The notes below the pieces were generated by a model. It was given only the letters and a program-made list of their open reading frames with translations. It was not told where the DNA came from and ran no database searches. Both the position numbers and the translations under genes were made by a program. Positions 1-9,812 of a stretch of DNA of 64,000 bases are shown one piece after another. The stretch covers positions 50,809 to 114,808 of the forward strand of contig CALHQJ010000010.1 of assembly GCA_938036545.1 (NCBI GenBank), given 5' to 3'. Positions within the stretch are counted from its first letter, which is position 1; the number at the start of each line of letters is the position of its first letter. Source of the DNA: an uncultured Clostridium sp. (GTDB lineage Bacteria > Bacillota > Clostridia > Lachnospirales > Lachnospiraceae).

Positions 1-30
1 CTGGATAATAATGAAATGGATGCTTTTTAA
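1..30 (+). CDS. C-terminal tail of an upstream PTS-operon gene (partial)
   Basis: Frame 1 reads LDNNEMDAF and then TAA at 28-30, directly before the ribosome site of the EIIB gene. By operon logic this could be the end of the mannose-class EIIA gene. Nine residues cannot identify a family, so the call rests only on frame and spacing. Confidence 0.35.
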   Translation: MDNNEMDAF

Positions 31-43
31 GGAGGTGAAAAAG

Positions 44-505
44 ATGGTTAAATTAGTCAGAGTTGATCACAGGCTTCTTCATGGACAGGTTGTATTTATA
101 TGGACAGCTTCAATCGGAGTAGATTGTATTTTAATTGCTAATGATGCAGTGGCAAACGATCCAATACAAAAAGGTATTTTAAAACTCAGCCAGCCAACGG
201 GTGTAAAGCTGATCTTTAAGTCAGTAAAAGATTCTATTGAAGCGTTAAACAGCGGCGTTACAGATAAATACAATTTAATGATTATTACAAGCAATATAGA
301 TGATGGATATGAACTTGCAAGTAAAGCAGAGCAGATTCATTCCCTGAATCTTGGAAACGTAAAATTACGGGAAAACACACATAACTTATCAAAGTTGGTA
401 CATGTTACTGATGAAGAAGAAAGAAAATTAAAGACATTAGCGGCAGAAGGCATTGAAGTTGAAATACGTGCAGTACCAGGTGATGATAAAATCATTGTAA
501 AATAA
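44..505 (+). CDS. PTS mannose/fructose/sorbose family EIIB
   Basis: This 153-residue cytoplasmic phosphocarrier takes phosphate from EIIA and passes it to sugar entering through EIIC/EIID. The N-terminus reads VRVDHRLLHGQV, the family signature; His13 in HGQV is the expected phosphorylation site. Length fits the family (about 160). An in-frame ATG exists at 11, but GGAGG at 31-35 sits 8 nt before the ATG at 44, so 44 is the better start. EIIC follows 25 nt later. The sugar cannot be read from the sequence. Confidence 0.93.
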   Translation: MVKLVRVDHRLLHGQVVFIWTASIGVDCILIANDAVANDPIQKGILKLSQPTGVKLIFKSVKDSIEALNSGVTDKYNLMIITSNIDDGYELASKAEQIHSLNLGNVKLRENTHNLSKLVHVTDEEERKLKTLAAEGIEVEIRAVPGDDKIIVK

Positions 506-530
506 GTTTCTTGCAGGATGGAGGATAATT

Positions 531-1292
531 ATGTTAATGCAGGCTATATTAATTGGGATTGTTACATTTGTATGCTATGCAAATCCAATGGTCGGCAGTC
601 TAAACTGGCTGCGTCCGATTGTGTGTGGCAGTTTAACTGGGCTGGTTCTGGGAGATCCACAGACAGGCTGCATTGTTGGTGCAACATTGGAGCTGGCATT
701 TTTAGGAAGTTATGCAATTGGGGGAGCGCTTCCGCCAGATTTCACGGCAGGTACGATTTTGGCAACAGCATTTGTGATTACCTCTGGAGCCAGTACGGAT
801 ATGGCTTTGGTATTGGCTTTTCCAATTTCTACGTTGGCATTACTGCTTAAAAATGCAGTATACATTGGAATCAGAGGATATTGTTCAGAAAAGGCAACTA
901 AGTATGCAGCACAGGCAGATGTAAAAAATGTACGGCGTATGCATTTGCTGGCGGCAGTATCATTTCCGGCAATTATGACAGTTGTGTTAAGTATTTGTTT
1001 TTATATGGGTTCCGAGCAGGTTACTTTATTAGTCAATATGATTCCAGAATTCATTTTAAATGGATTGAAAGTTGCCAGTAAAATACTTCCGGCTTTAGGT
1101 TTTGCAATGCTGGCAAAAATGCTGATTAGCAAGAGCACAGTTCATTACTTTATCTTTGGATTTGCATTAGCAGCATATTTAGAACTTCCTATTTTGGGAA
1201 TTGCGATATTTGCAGTAGTATTAGCAACTATTATCGTAAATTTAATGGAAAAAAATACAAAAACGGAGGTAGCGCTTGATGATGACTTCTAA
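531..1292 (+). CDS. PTS mannose/fructose/sorbose family EIIC
   Basis: This 253-residue polytopic membrane protein forms the sugar channel of a mannose-class PTS together with EIID. The hydrophobic N-terminus, the NPMVGSLNWLRP segment and the GATLELAFLGSYAIGGALPP block (about residues 45-64) are typical of the EIIC-Man/Sor family. A TGGAGG ribosome site lies about 6 nt before the ATG. The 3' end overlaps the EIID start by 14-17 nt, suggesting translational coupling. Confidence 0.93.
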   Translation: MLMQAILIGIVTFVCYANPMVGSLNWLRPIVCGSLTGLVLGDPQTGCIVGATLELAFLGSYAIGGALPPDFTAGTILATAFVITSGASTDMALVLAFPISTLALLLKNAVYIGIRGYCSEKATKYAAQADVKNVRRMHLLAAVSFPAIMTVVLSICFYMGSEQVTLLVNMIPEFILNGLKVASKILPALGFAMLAKMLISKSTVHYFIFGFALAAYLELPILGIAIFAVVLATIIVNLMEKNTKTEVALDDDF

Positions 1293-2097
1293 TAATAATA
1301 CAGGAGAAGTAATAACAAAAAAAGACTTAAGAAGGTTGTTTTTTGATTCTTTGAGCGTCAGTGCTTCATTGAATTATGAAAAGCAAATGGATATGGGATG
1401 TGCGTTCAGCTTGGCTCCAATTTTACAGAAGCTGTATAAAAATAAAGAAGATCTGGCAGAAGCACTGAAGCGGCACACAGAGTTTTATAATGTAACACCG
1501 ATGTTTAACCCAACCCTTCTGGGAGTACTGACAGCGATGGAGGAAAGAAATGCAAAAGATGAAGATTTTCCAGAAGAGTCGATCAATGCTACCAAAGCCA
1601 GTCTTATGGGACCAATGTCTGGAATTGGTGATACAATAGACAAGGGAACATTAAAAACAATCGCAACTGGTGTTGGATGTACATTCGCTTTACAGGGAAG
1701 CTTTTTAGGGCCGATTTTATTCATGCTGATATATGGCATCAGCAATTTGCTGGTTCGTTATTTTGGAGTATTTTACGGCTATAAATTTGGAGTATCTTTA
1801 TTCCAAAATACATCAGAAATAATTAAGAAGATATTCAGCGCAGTAACGATTATTGGCTTAATGGTAGTTGGCGGTATGACTGCAAGTATCGTATCTGTAA
1901 ATCTGCAGCTTGCGATAGGCGTAGGAGAAGGCATCGTTAATATTATGGATGTTTTGAATACCATTATGCCGGATATTTTATCGCTGGGGATTTTTGGTTT
2001 GGTTTACTGGCTCCTAAAGAAGGAAATAAAAGCTACAACCATTCTTTTGGGAATCATAGTAGTCAGTATCGCTGGTTCTGCTGTGGGAATTTTCTAG
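1279..2097 (+). CDS. PTS mannose/fructose/sorbose family EIID
   Basis: This 272-residue membrane partner of EIIC carries the EIID features: an N-terminal KKDLRRLFFDSLSVSASLNYE block, then RHTEFYNVTPMFNPTLLGV, ASLMGPMSGIGDTIDKGTL, and a hydrophobic C-terminal half. A TTG at 1276 is also in frame. GGAGGT at 1265-1270 fits the ATG at 1279 (8 nt) slightly better. It overlaps the end of EIIC, and a serine hydrolase gene begins 14 nt after its stop, so all four are probably co-transcribed. Confidence 0.93.
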   Translation: MMTSNNNTGEVITKKDLRRLFFDSLSVSASLNYEKQMDMGCAFSLAPILQKLYKNKEDLAEALKRHTEFYNVTPMFNPTLLGVLTAMEERNAKDEDFPEESINATKASLMGPMSGIGDTIDKGTLKTIATGVGCTFALQGSFLGPILFMLIYGISNLLVRYFGVFYGYKFGVSLFQNTSEIIKKIFSAVTIIGLMVVGGMTASIVSVNLQLAIGVGEGIVNIMDVLNTIMPDILSLGIFGLVYWLLKKEIKATTILLGIIVVSIAGSAVGIF

Positions 2098-2111
2098 GGG
2101 AGAGTTCACGT

Positions 2112-3614
2112 ATGGTAAAAAATAAGCTTCTTTTGAGAAGCACACCGATAAAAGAAAAGGTCTCTGCAAAATCAATTTTAGAGATGCTGGAAGAAGCAGA
2201 AAAAAAGAACATTATGCTGAACAGCATTATGATAATCAGACATGGCAAAGTAATAACAGAAGGATATTATAAACCGTATTCAGAGTGTATTGAGCGCTCT
2301 ATGCATTCTGCAACAAAGAGTTTTACTGCAACAGCCATTGGACTTTTGATTGATGAGGGAAGACTAAAATTAGAAGATACAGTATTGTCTTTTTTTTCAG
2401 AATATGCGCCGGAAAATCCATGTGAAAATTTAAAGAAAATGAATATATGGCATTTGCTGACGATGACATGTGGACATGATTCTGTACCAGCAAGGAAAGG
2501 GACCGATAACTATGTAAAACAGTTTTTAAATCATCCAGTACCCTATGCTCCAGGAACACATTTTCAGTATAGTTCCATGGCGAGTTATATGCTGACAGCA
2601 ATTATCAGAAAAGTGTCAGGACAAAATATGACACGCTACTTGAGAACTCGTATTTTTGAACCTTTGGGAATTTATGATGCATATTGCGATACCTGTCCTA
2701 TGGGAATCGAGTATGGAGGAGGAGGATTATTCCTTCGTACAGAAGATTTAGCAAAACTGGCTGTGCTGTATTTGAATAACGGAATATGGGATGGTAAAAG
2801 GCTTTTATCAGAGAACTGGGTAAAGGAATTTACAAAAATGCAGTTCAGGGATTCCTGGTCTCACAGCAATCCTACATTAAAGCCAGACTGGTATTGCGGA
2901 TATGGTTTCCAGAACTGGAGATGCACACAAAAAAATGCGTATCGATTTGATGGGAGCTTTGGACAGTTAGCAGTAGTTTTGGAAGATTATGATGCAGTAC
3001 TGGTTACTACAGCATCAGAAGCAAGACCGGAAAGGATTTTAGAACTGTTCTGGAAACATATGATTCCTGCCTTTGATAGAGAATCAACGGAAGAAGAGTG
3101 GAAAGCGTTACAGAAAAAAATAATGAATCTCGAACTGCCATGGCCAGAAGCCAGGACTGTTTCCCCGAAAGCATGGAAAATTTCTGGTAGAGATATTATA
3201 ATGGACTTCAATAAGGAATCTATGGTAACAACAAAACGACAAAGTCTGGCTTTTGCAGATGCTCACATTGAACTGAATAGAACAGGGATCGAAAAAATCA
3301 GCCTGTTTTTTGAAAATGAATTTCAATGCCGGATGCGATATACAGAAGATCATCAGGAATATGAACTTATGCTGGGTTTAAAAGATGAAATGGAACCAGG
3401 AATCTTAAGAAGTATTTGGGGTGACTATCCAGTTTTATCGACAGGCAGATGGCTGGATTCAGAACGCTTCGAGATAAGAATTTTAACAATAACTGCAGAT
3501 TATTGTACAATAGTAACATTTGATTTTTCAGGTTTAGAAGTTAAAATTCAGTTTGAAGAGACGCCTTATGACCCAGTAAAGCAGGTTCCAAAAGCCGGTT
3601 CGGAGCCCGCGTGA
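2112..3614 (+). CDS. Serine hydrolase, beta-lactamase/PBP fold, with altered C-terminus
   Basis: This 500-residue protein has the class C beta-lactamase/esterase fold (PF00144 type). The catalytic SxxK is Ser66-Ala-Thr-Lys69 and the YxS-type second motif is Tyr153-Ser-Ser. No signal peptide is visible, so it is probably cytoplasmic. It follows the PTS genes by 14 nt and may act on the imported sugar or glycopeptide product; that role is inferred. The last residues (AGSEPA) come from a 53-bp duplicated or inserted block. Removing the block restores a frame ending GRNYSGKFMMEINS at 3689. The catalytic core is intact, so this is a tail change, not a dead gene. Confidence 0.85.
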   Translation: MVKNKLLLRSTPIKEKVSAKSILEMLEEAEKKNIMLNSIMIIRHGKVITEGYYKPYSECIERSMHSATKSFTATAIGLLIDEGRLKLEDTVLSFFSEYAPENPCENLKKMNIWHLLTMTCGHDSVPARKGTDNYVKQFLNHPVPYAPGTHFQYSSMASYMLTAIIRKVSGQNMTRYLRTRIFEPLGIYDAYCDTCPMGIEYGGGGLFLRTEDLAKLAVLYLNNGIWDGKRLLSENWVKEFTKMQFRDSWSHSNPTLKPDWYCGYGFQNWRCTQKNAYRFDGSFGQLAVVLEDYDAVLVTTASEARPERILELFWKHMIPAFDRESTEEEWKALQKKIMNLELPWPEARTVSPKAWKISGRDIIMDFNKESMVTTKRQSLAFADAHIELNRTGIEKISLFFENEFQCRMRYTEDHQEYELMLGLKDEMEPGILRSIWGDYPVLSTGRWLDSERFEIRILTITADYCTIVTFDFSGLEVKIQFEETPYDPVKQVPKAGSEPA

Positions 3615-3647
3615 AGTACGGCAACAACGACTGGCAGGTTCCAAAAG
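3581..3647 (+). repeat. Direct repeat pair bounding a 53-bp insertion
   Basis: GCAGGTTCCAAAAG occurs at 3581-3594 and again at 3634-3647, a period of 53 bp. The intervening segment is more G+C-rich than its surroundings. It shifts the frame of the hydrolase gene; excising one period rejoins the gene to an open frame that runs to the TAA at 3687-3689. Confidence 0.7.
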
Positions 3648-3720
3648 GCAGAAATTATAGTGGAAAATTTATGATGGAAATTAATAGTTAAAAAACATCA
3701 AGCCCTTTTTGGAAAAGAAT

Positions 3721-3753
3721 CAAGGCTATTAGCTAACTAAGCTAGTAGCCTTG
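3721..3753. terminator. Long hairpin between convergent genes
   Basis: CAAGGCTATTAGCT and AGCTAGTAGCCTTG form a 14-bp stem with one mismatch around a 5-nt loop. The T-tract after it is poor. It lies between the convergent hydrolase and lipoprotein genes and probably ends transcription from one or both sides. Confidence 0.55.
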
Positions 3754-3764
3754 GTTTGACAGCC

Positions 3765-4133
3765 TTATGACTCCAGATCTTCTACGAGAATTTTGGTTAC
3801 TTCTACAGTCTGGGACACTTCATCGGGATTTAGTTCTCCGGTGTAGGTAATAGAGACGGGATTGCCGATTACAATTCCAGTAGTTCCAGTAGTGACCTCG
3901 GCCTGGCTTTTATCAAACATATAAAGGCTGCCGTCTACAGTCTTAACGGTCAGAGTGTTCATGGTTCCGTCATCAACGACAACGGTTAGAACCTGTGTTT
4001 CAGAAACTTCGGCTGCCGTTGTCTCCTGGCTTATCGCAGAAGTCGGGGTTATCTGATTGGTCTGCTTTTGGGAACAGCCGGCCAGTCCAAGAACAGAGGC
4101 AAGCGTACAGGCAGTTATCAAGGTATATGGCAA
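3765..4133 (-). pseudogene. Small lipoprotein gene missing its proper 5' end
   Basis: The reading frame encodes about 122 residues with a lipoprotein signal core (LITACTLASVLGLAGC; Cys20 would be lipidated), a Thr/Ser-rich linker and a small beta-rich domain (residues about 47-120). The only in-frame initiator is a TTG at 4133. It has no ribosome site and no positively charged N-terminus, and an in-frame stop lies two codons upstream. The start and leader therefore appear lost. If TTG is used, export would be doubtful. The domain family is not recognised. Confidence 0.5.
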
Positions 4134-4303
4134 TGGTTAGCAGACACTAACCAGAACGCAAACCAAAGTGTAAACTGAACATCTCAATGTGCAAGTCTGA
4201 CACAATAGAACGATTAAAGAAGCAGAAGGAGAATAAAAAGAGGATGATTCTGGATGTAGTATTGGGGTAAGTAATATAATGGCTCAAATAGAAAAAACTC
4301 AAG
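4134..4303. other. Unassigned scarred intergenic segment
   Basis: No convincing gene. A short plus-strand frame (MCKSDTIERLKKQKENKK onward, ending at the TAA near 4268) reads like a fragment of a helical, lysine-rich protein, but it has no recognisable family. Together with the start-less lipoprotein gene it suggests a past deletion or rearrangement between the PTS operon and the glycan cluster. Confidence 0.3.
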
Positions 4304-4351
4304 AAACAGTCAGGGTATGCAGGTGAAAACTCACATCCCCTGACTGTTTTT
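4304..4351 (+). terminator. Rho-independent terminator upstream of the glycan cluster
   Basis: AAACAGTCAGGG pairs with CCCTGACTGTTT across a roughly 20-nt loop and is followed by a T-run (to 4351). It insulates the glycan cluster from anything upstream on the plus strand. Confidence 0.75.
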
Positions 4352-4392
4352 CCATGGCTTGCGGCTCTTCCTTATTTGTGGTATACTCCCCA

Positions 4393-4398
4393 TATAAT
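4393..4398 (+). promoter_or_regulatory. Possible -10 box for the glycan cluster
   Basis: A perfect TATAAT lies 101 nt before the ABC ATPase start and downstream of the terminator. No convincing -35 hexamer is spaced 16-18 nt upstream, so this is only a candidate. Confidence 0.35.
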
Positions 4399-4498
4399 GC
4401 GCTTAGTATGCCGTAATGCAGATTTCTGTATTTGAAGCGGCTCTAAAAGAGCGGTTTTGGGGCAGACTGAGATTAAGAGAAGACAAGATGGAGGCAGC

Positions 4499-5860
4499 AT
4501 GTCTGAGTTAGAAACGAAATATGCCATAGAAGTAGATAAAGTAACAAAGATTTATAAATTATATGATAAGCCCATCGACCGGCTGAAAGAGTCTTTAAAC
4601 CTTTCCCACAAGGAATACCACAAAGACTTTTATGCCTTAAATGAGCTTTCTTTTCAGGTAGAAAAGGGACAGACCGTAGGAATTATCGGAACTAACGGTT
4701 CCGGAAAGTCTACCATATTAAAGATTATTACCGGAGTTTTGACCCCTACGACCGGACAGGTCAGGGTAAACGGTAAGATTTCCGCCCTTTTGGAGCTGGG
4801 CGCCGGATTTAATATGGATTATACGGGTATTGAAAATATCTATATGAACGGCACCATGATGGGATATTCCAAAAAGGAAATGGATGACAAATTACAGGAT
4901 ATTCTGGATTTTGCAGAAATCGGAGATTTTGTCTATCAGCCGGTAAAGACCTACTCCAGCGGTATGTTTGTCCGTCTGGCTTTTGCCCTGGCCATTAACG
5001 TAGAGCCGGAGATCTTGATTGTAGATGAGGCTCTTTCTGTAGGAGACGTATTTTTCCAGTCTAAATGTTACCGGAGAATGGAGGAAATCCGTCAAAGCGG
5101 AACCACAATTTTGATGGTAACTCACGACATGGGAAGCATCATTAAGTATTGCGATAAAGTGGTGCTGTTAAATAAAGGAAACTTTGTGGCAGAGGGAAGC
5201 GCAGGCCACATGGTTGATTTATATAAGAAAATTCTGGCAGGCCAGATGGAGGCGCTGGACGAAGAACTGGCGGCGGAAAAGGACGGAACTGCTAAAAATA
5301 ACGGAATTTCTGATTTGGAGATGACGGATTTTGCGGCTGGAATATCTGGGAACGAGGATAAGAAACAGCCGGAACCGGCAGGACTGATGAAAAATAAAAT
5401 CACCATCAATGCCAACCGTACCGAATACGGTGACGGCAGGGCAGAAATTTACGATTTGGGACTGTTTGATGAAAGAGGAAATCTGACCAATCTGTTAATC
5501 AAGGGGGAAATGTTTACCATTCGGGAGTGCATCCGCTTCCATGCCGACATTGAAGCGCCGATTTTCACCTATACGATTAAGGATAAAAAGGGAACAGATT
5601 TAACGGGAACCAATACCATGTTTGAAGGAACTGACATTCAACCGGTGAAAAACGGGGATGAATATCAGGTGGAATTTACCCAGAAAATGACGCTTCAGGG
5701 CGGAGAGTACCTGCTGTCTATGAGCTGCACCGGATTTGAACATGGAGAACACGTGGTATACCACCGGCTGTATGATGTAGCCAATTTGACCGTGATTTCC
5801 AACAAAAATACAGTTGGAGTCTACGATATGGAATCTCAGGTAAAGGCAGTGAAACGATGA
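4499..5860 (+). CDS. Wzt-type polysaccharide ABC transporter ATPase
   Basis: This 453-residue protein would energise export of a lipid-linked polysaccharide. The ATPase domain (about 10-240) has Walker A GTNGSGKST (64-72), signature YSSGM near 152 and Walker B LIVDEALSVGD near 170. An acidic linker follows. A beta-rich C-terminal domain (about 300-450) resembles the Wzt/Tag carbohydrate-recognition domain. GGAGG at 4490-4494 selects the ATG at 4499 over an in-frame ATG at 4457. The membrane partner (Wzm/TagG type) normally lies next to it, but none is in this window. The next gene overlaps by 4 nt. Confidence 0.9.
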   Translation: MSELETKYAIEVDKVTKIYKLYDKPIDRLKESLNLSHKEYHKDFYALNELSFQVEKGQTVGIIGTNGSGKSTILKIITGVLTPTTGQVRVNGKISALLELGAGFNMDYTGIENIYMNGTMMGYSKKEMDDKLQDILDFAEIGDFVYQPVKTYSSGMFVRLAFALAINVEPEILIVDEALSVGDVFFQSKCYRRMEEIRQSGTTILMVTHDMGSIIKYCDKVVLLNKGNFVAEGSAGHMVDLYKKILAGQMEALDEELAAEKDGTAKNNGISDLEMTDFAAGISGNEDKKQPEPAGLMKNKITINANRTEYGDGRAEIYDLGLFDERGNLTNLLIKGEMFTIRECIRFHADIEAPIFTYTIKDKKGTDLTGTNTMFEGTDIQPVKNGDEYQVEFTQKMTLQGGEYLLSMSCTGFEHGEHVVYHRLYDVANLTVISNKNTVGVYDMESQVKAVKR

Positions 5861-6696
5861 AAGATATGAGTTATCAGATATTAGATCTATTAGAAAAATA
5901 TGGTTCTGATCCAGAGGGCATAAAAAAGGTGCTGGAGCAGGAAGCAGATCCTGAGGTGCTGTATGCCCTTTCCCCTGTACGGGAGAATCTGTTGGAGTGG
6001 TATGACTGGAATCCAGAAGGCCGCCTGCTGCAGATTGGCGCAGATTACGGAGCGCTGACGGGTATGCTGGCAGAACGTTTGAGACAGGTAGATGTATGGG
6101 ACTGCCGGGATGAGGATTTAGAAGTGGTAAAACGCCGTTTTCCTCAGACAGAAGGGATTCATCTGCTGAAACAGATGCCTTTGGAGAAGCTGGAACAGGA
6201 ATATTATGATTATATTTTTATTCCAGAGATTCGTATGGATTTGCTGGAATCAGCCGGAAAAGAACGAGAATCCAGTAATCGGCAGAATGCGGAAGTGGGG
6301 ACAGCCAGCCTGCTGACCCAGCTAAAGCCCTTGTTAAAGCCTGAAGGAAAGCTGATTCTGGCCGGATTTAACCGGATTGGACTCAGGAGATTTGCAGGAG
6401 CAGAGGCTGATGAAGGAACTGCGGCTATTACCTGGCGGCTCATAGGCGAGATGACAGAGCGCTGTATGGACGGACATGTTCCGGCAGTTTATTATCCAGT
6501 ACCGGATCACCGCCTTCCAACAGCCGTGTATTCGGATAAACGTCTGCCGGAAAAGGGAGAGTTAAGTAACCTGTCAGTGGCATACGATAAGCCTGGATTC
6601 CGGTATTTCAGCGAAGAAGCCGGATTTGACGAACTTTTGCAGGAAGGGCAGTTTCCGCAGTTTGCAGATTCATATCTGGTAATTTGGGAGAAATGA
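5857..6696 (+). CDS. SAM-dependent methyltransferase-like protein
   Basis: This 279-residue soluble protein has a Rossmann-type motif [14 protein letters not shown] (about residues 52-64), a likely acidic motif II region ([14 protein letters not shown]), and a later [12 protein letters not shown] strand typical of class I methyltransferases. It starts inside the ABC ATPase stop (ATGA overlap) and ends inside the start of the large glycosyltransferase, so it is translationally coupled to both. A methyltransferase here could cap or decorate the glycan recognised by the Wzt C-terminal domain; this role is inferred from context. Confidence 0.65.
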   Translation: MKDMSYQILDLLEKYGSDPEGIKKVLEQEADPEVLYALSPVRENLLEWYDWNPEGRLLQIGADYGALTGMLAERLRQVDVWDCRDEDLEVVKRRFPQTEGIHLLKQMPLEKLEQEYYDYIFIPEIRMDLLESAGKERESSNRQNAEVGTASLLTQLKPLLKPEGKLILAGFNRIGLRRFAGAEADEGTAAITWRLIGEMTERCMDGHVPAVYYPVPDHRLPTAVYSDKRLPEKGELSNLSVAYDKPGFRYFSEEAGFDELLQEGQFPQFADSYLVIWEK

Positions 6697-9600
6697 TGAA
6701 AGAGACAATTTTTGTAAAATACAACCGGACCAGAAGAGAAGAGTTTCAGATCCGGACCAGTATCATTGAAGAAGCAGGACAGAAATGGGTGGAAAAAACG
6801 GCGCTGACCAAGGCGGCAGTCAGCCATATTCAGTCCTTACAAGAGAAAAAAGAGCAGTTAAAGCGCTGCTATCAGAATATTGAGGCAGCCGATGTAACGG
6901 TAAGCGCAGATGGCCGGACAGCCCGATTCCCGTTTATTCAGGGAGAAACCTTAGCGGAAATTCTGGGAAGGCAGATCCAAAATGGCCAGGCTCCGGTTCA
7001 GGCAGTCAAAGAGACGATGGAACGGGTATTTTCTGTGACAGATGGAACTATGATCCCATTTACCAAAACAGAAGCCTTTGAGGAAGTCTTTGGCAGTCAG
7101 CCAGAGGACTTTTCCTTTGCAGGAGATTCTTATCCAGTCACGAATTTAGACGGTATTTTTGAAAACATGATGGAGGACAAAGACGGTAACATATGGGTCA
7201 TTGACTACGAATGGGTCTTTGATTTTCCGGTTCCCGCCGAGTTTGCCCGTTACCGGAATCTGGCTTATTTCTATTATAAGTATGAAAAACTCATGGAATA
7301 CGGCAATTTGACCGCTTTTCTGGCAGAGTTTGGCATTGATTCAGAAAAGGCGTCTGTGTACGGCGATATGGAAAAATCCTTCCAGGCCTATGTTCATGGA
7401 GACAGCACCCAGGGGTATTTCAAACACTTTGAACAGAGGATCGTAACTGGCGAAGAATTAAAGCGGAAGGATGCAGATTTGCAGAAGGCCATGGAACGGA
7501 TTGTGGTGCTTCAGGAGGAAGAGGAAGACCGCAATATTACCATTCGAAAAGATCAGGAGATTATGCGTCTGACCAACAATCATGTGGCAAATCTGGAGAT
7601 TATTATAAAGGATCTGCGTCATGAGATTGATGAAATGGGTAAAACCATGACCTATTTAAACAGCCATGAAGCCCTGATTTATAAGGTTTACCGAAAACTG
7701 GCCAACGCAGTGCGCCGCCGTTTCCCCAAGGGAACACGCCGTCATAAGGTATTAAAATATGCCATTGGAACAGTCCGCCATCCTGGTTATTATGGCCGCC
7801 TGTATGTTACCAAAGAGGGACGCAACCGGATAGAGGGAGATTTTAAGATCGGAGACGGATATCGGGAAACTGGAAAACTGGTATTCCCAAAAGAGGAACA
7901 TCCGGAAGTATCGGTGGTGATTCCGGTGTATAACCAGATTCACTATACCTATGCCTGCTTAAAATCGATTTTGGAACATACGCCGGATGTGACCTATGAG
8001 ATTATCATTGCAGATGACGTTTCTACAGATGCAACGGCAGAGATTTCTAAATTTGCGGAAAATCTGGTTATCAGCCGCAATCAGGAAAATCAGGGATTTT
8101 TAAGAAACTGCAATCAGGCGGCAAAAAAGGCCAGAGGCCGTTATATTATGTTTTTAAACAACGATACCCAGGTGACAGATGGCTGGCTCAGTTCCCTGGT
8201 CAATCTGATTCAGTCGGATGATTCTATCGGCATGGTTGGATCGAAACTGGTCTATCCGGACGGGCGCCTTCAGGAAGCCGGAGGAATTATCTGGAGCGAC
8301 GGTTCCGGCTGGAATTATGGCCGTTTGGACAATCCGGACAAAGCGGAATACAACTATGTAAAAGATGTAGATTATATTTCCGGCGCAGCTATTCTGCTGT
8401 CTAAGGAATTATGGAATCAGATTGGCGGTTTTGATGATCGGTTTGCTCCGGCTTACTGCGAAGATTCCGATCTGGCCTTTGAAGTAAGAAAAGCAGGGTA
8501 TCGGGTAGTATATCAGCCCCTTTCCAAAGTGATCCACTTTGAAGGAGTTTCCAATGGTACGGATGTAAATGGTACTGGTTTAAAGCGGTATCAGGTGGAA
8601 AACAGTAAAAAATTAAAAGAAAAATGGGCAGACGAGTTTAAGAAACAGTCTGTGAACGACGGGAATCCAAATCCATTCCGAGCAAGAGAAAGAAGCCAGA
8701 AAAAGCCGGTGGTACTGATTGTGGATCACTATGTACCGACCTTTGATAAGGACGCCGGTTCCAAGACCACTTATCAGTATATTAAGATGTTTCTGAAAAA
8801 GGGATTTGCAGTGAAGTTTTTGGGAGACAATTTCCTTCACGAAGAACCGTATTCTACCACGTTACAGCAGATGGGAGTGGAAATTCTCTATGGACCGGAA
8901 TACCAGACCGGTATTTGGGACTGGCTGGAGAAAAACGGAGACCAGATTGACTTTGCTTATTTAAACCGTCCCCATATTGCAACTAAGTATGTAGATTTTA
9001 TCAAGGATCATACCAATATTAAGGTGATTTATTACGGCCATGATCTTCATTTCCTGCGGTTGGGACGGGAGTATGAACTGACTGGAGATATTAAGATTAA
9101 ACGGGAGGCAGATTATTGGAGAGCCATTGAGCTTTCTATGATGCAGAAAGCATCGGTGTCCTATTATCCGTCTTATATCGAAGAACAGGCCATTCATAAA
9201 ATTAACCCTGAGATCCATGTAAAAGCCATTACCGCCTATGTATATGACAAGTTTTTAGAGAAACTTGAGGAAGACTTTGAGAAGCGGGAAGGACTGGTAT
9301 TTGTAGGCGGCTTTGCCCATCCGCCCAATGCCGATGCGGTGCTCTGGTTTGCCAGGGAGATTTTCCCGCTGATTCGGGCGCAGATTCCGGACATGAAGTT
9401 TTATGTAGTGGGTTCTAAAGTAACAGACGAGATTAAGGCCTTAGAGCAGCCGGGAAACGGCATTATTATCAAGGGCTTTGTCAGTGATGAAGAACTGGAA
9501 GCCATTTACCAGAAGTGCCGGATTGTAGTCGTTCCGCTGCGTTATGGAGCAGGCGTAAAAGGAAAGGTCGTAGAGGCTATTTATAACGGCGCTCCCATTG

Positions 9601-9812
9601 TCACCACATCCATTGGTGCAGAAGGGATTCCGGACGTAGAAAAAACCCTGGAAATCGCAGACGGAGCGGAAGAGTTTGCAGAAAAAACCGTAAAATTATA
9701 TGGGGATACGGCGCGTCTGAAAGAATTGTCAGACCGCACACAAGAATATATTAAGGCACATTTCAGCGTAGATGGAGCCTGGAGCGTAATAGAGGAGGAT
9801 TTTACCAGATGA
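6696..9812 (+). CDS. Three-part protein: kinase-like domain, GT2 and GT4 glycosyltransferases
   Basis: This 1038-residue protein has three parts. Residues about 1-240 resemble an aminoglycoside/choline-kinase-like fold ([24 protein letters not shown] near 167). A coiled coil covers about 250-325. A GT2 domain begins near 404 ([10 protein letters not shown]) with the DxD-equivalent FLNNDTQ near 485 and [11 protein letters not shown] near 583. A GT4/GT-B-type domain begins near 669 ([11 protein letters not shown]), with [12 protein letters not shown] near 870 and the donor-site region [15 protein letters not shown] near 946. Start choice: ATG at 6696 after GGGAG; 6693 is also possible. Probably adds two sugars in succession, perhaps with a phosphate, but substrates are unknown. 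Confidence 0.85.
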   Translation: MKETIFVKYNRTRREEFQIRTSIIEEAGQKWVEKTALTKAAVSHIQSLQEKKEQLKRCYQNIEAADVTVSADGRTARFPFIQGETLAEILGRQIQNGQAPVQAVKETMERVFSVTDGTMIPFTKTEAFEEVFGSQPEDFSFAGDSYPVTNLDGIFENMMEDKDGNIWVIDYEWVFDFPVPAEFARYRNLAYFYYKYEKLMEYGNLTAFLAEFGIDSEKASVYGDMEKSFQAYVHGDSTQGYFKHFEQRIVTGEELKRKDADLQKAMERIVVLQEEEEDRNITIRKDQEIMRLTNNHVANLEIIIKDLRHEIDEMGKTMTYLNSHEALIYKVYRKLANAVRRRFPKGTRRHKVLKYAIGTVRHPGYYGRLYVTKEGRNRIEGDFKIGDGYRETGKLVFPKEEHPEVSVVIPVYNQIHYTYACLKSILEHTPDVTYEIIIADDVSTDATAEISKFAENLVISRNQENQGFLRNCNQAAKKARGRYIMFLNNDTQVTDGWLSSLVNLIQSDDSIGMVGSKLVYPDGRLQEAGGIIWSDGSGWNYGRLDNPDKAEYNYVKDVDYISGAAILLSKELWNQIGGFDDRFAPAYCEDSDLAFEVRKAGYRVVYQPLSKVIHFEGVSNGTDVNGTGLKRYQVENSKKLKEKWADEFKKQSVNDGNPNPFRARERSQKKPVVLIVDHYVPTFDKDAGSKTTYQYIKMFLKKGFAVKFLGDNFLHEEPYSTTLQQMGVEILYGPEYQTGIWDWLEKNGDQIDFAYLNRPHIATKYVDFIKDHTNIKVIYYGHDLHFLRLGREYELTGDIKIKREADYWRAIELSMMQKASVSYYPSYIEEQAIHKINPEIHVKAITAYVYDKFLEKLEEDFEKREGLVFVGGFAHPPNADAVLWFAREIFPLIRAQIPDMKFYVVGSKVTDEIKALEQPGNGIIIKGFVSDEELEAIYQKCRIVVVPLRYGAGVKGKVVEAIYNGAPIVTTSIGAEGIPDVEKTLEIADGAEEFAEKTVKLYGDTARLKELSDRTQEYIKAHFSVDGAWSVIEEDFTR

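Noticed and set aside
518..850. 110-codon frame overlapping the EIIC gene
   Set aside because: Out of frame with EIIC, which has family motifs and a ribosome site; the alternative translation has no recognisable features.
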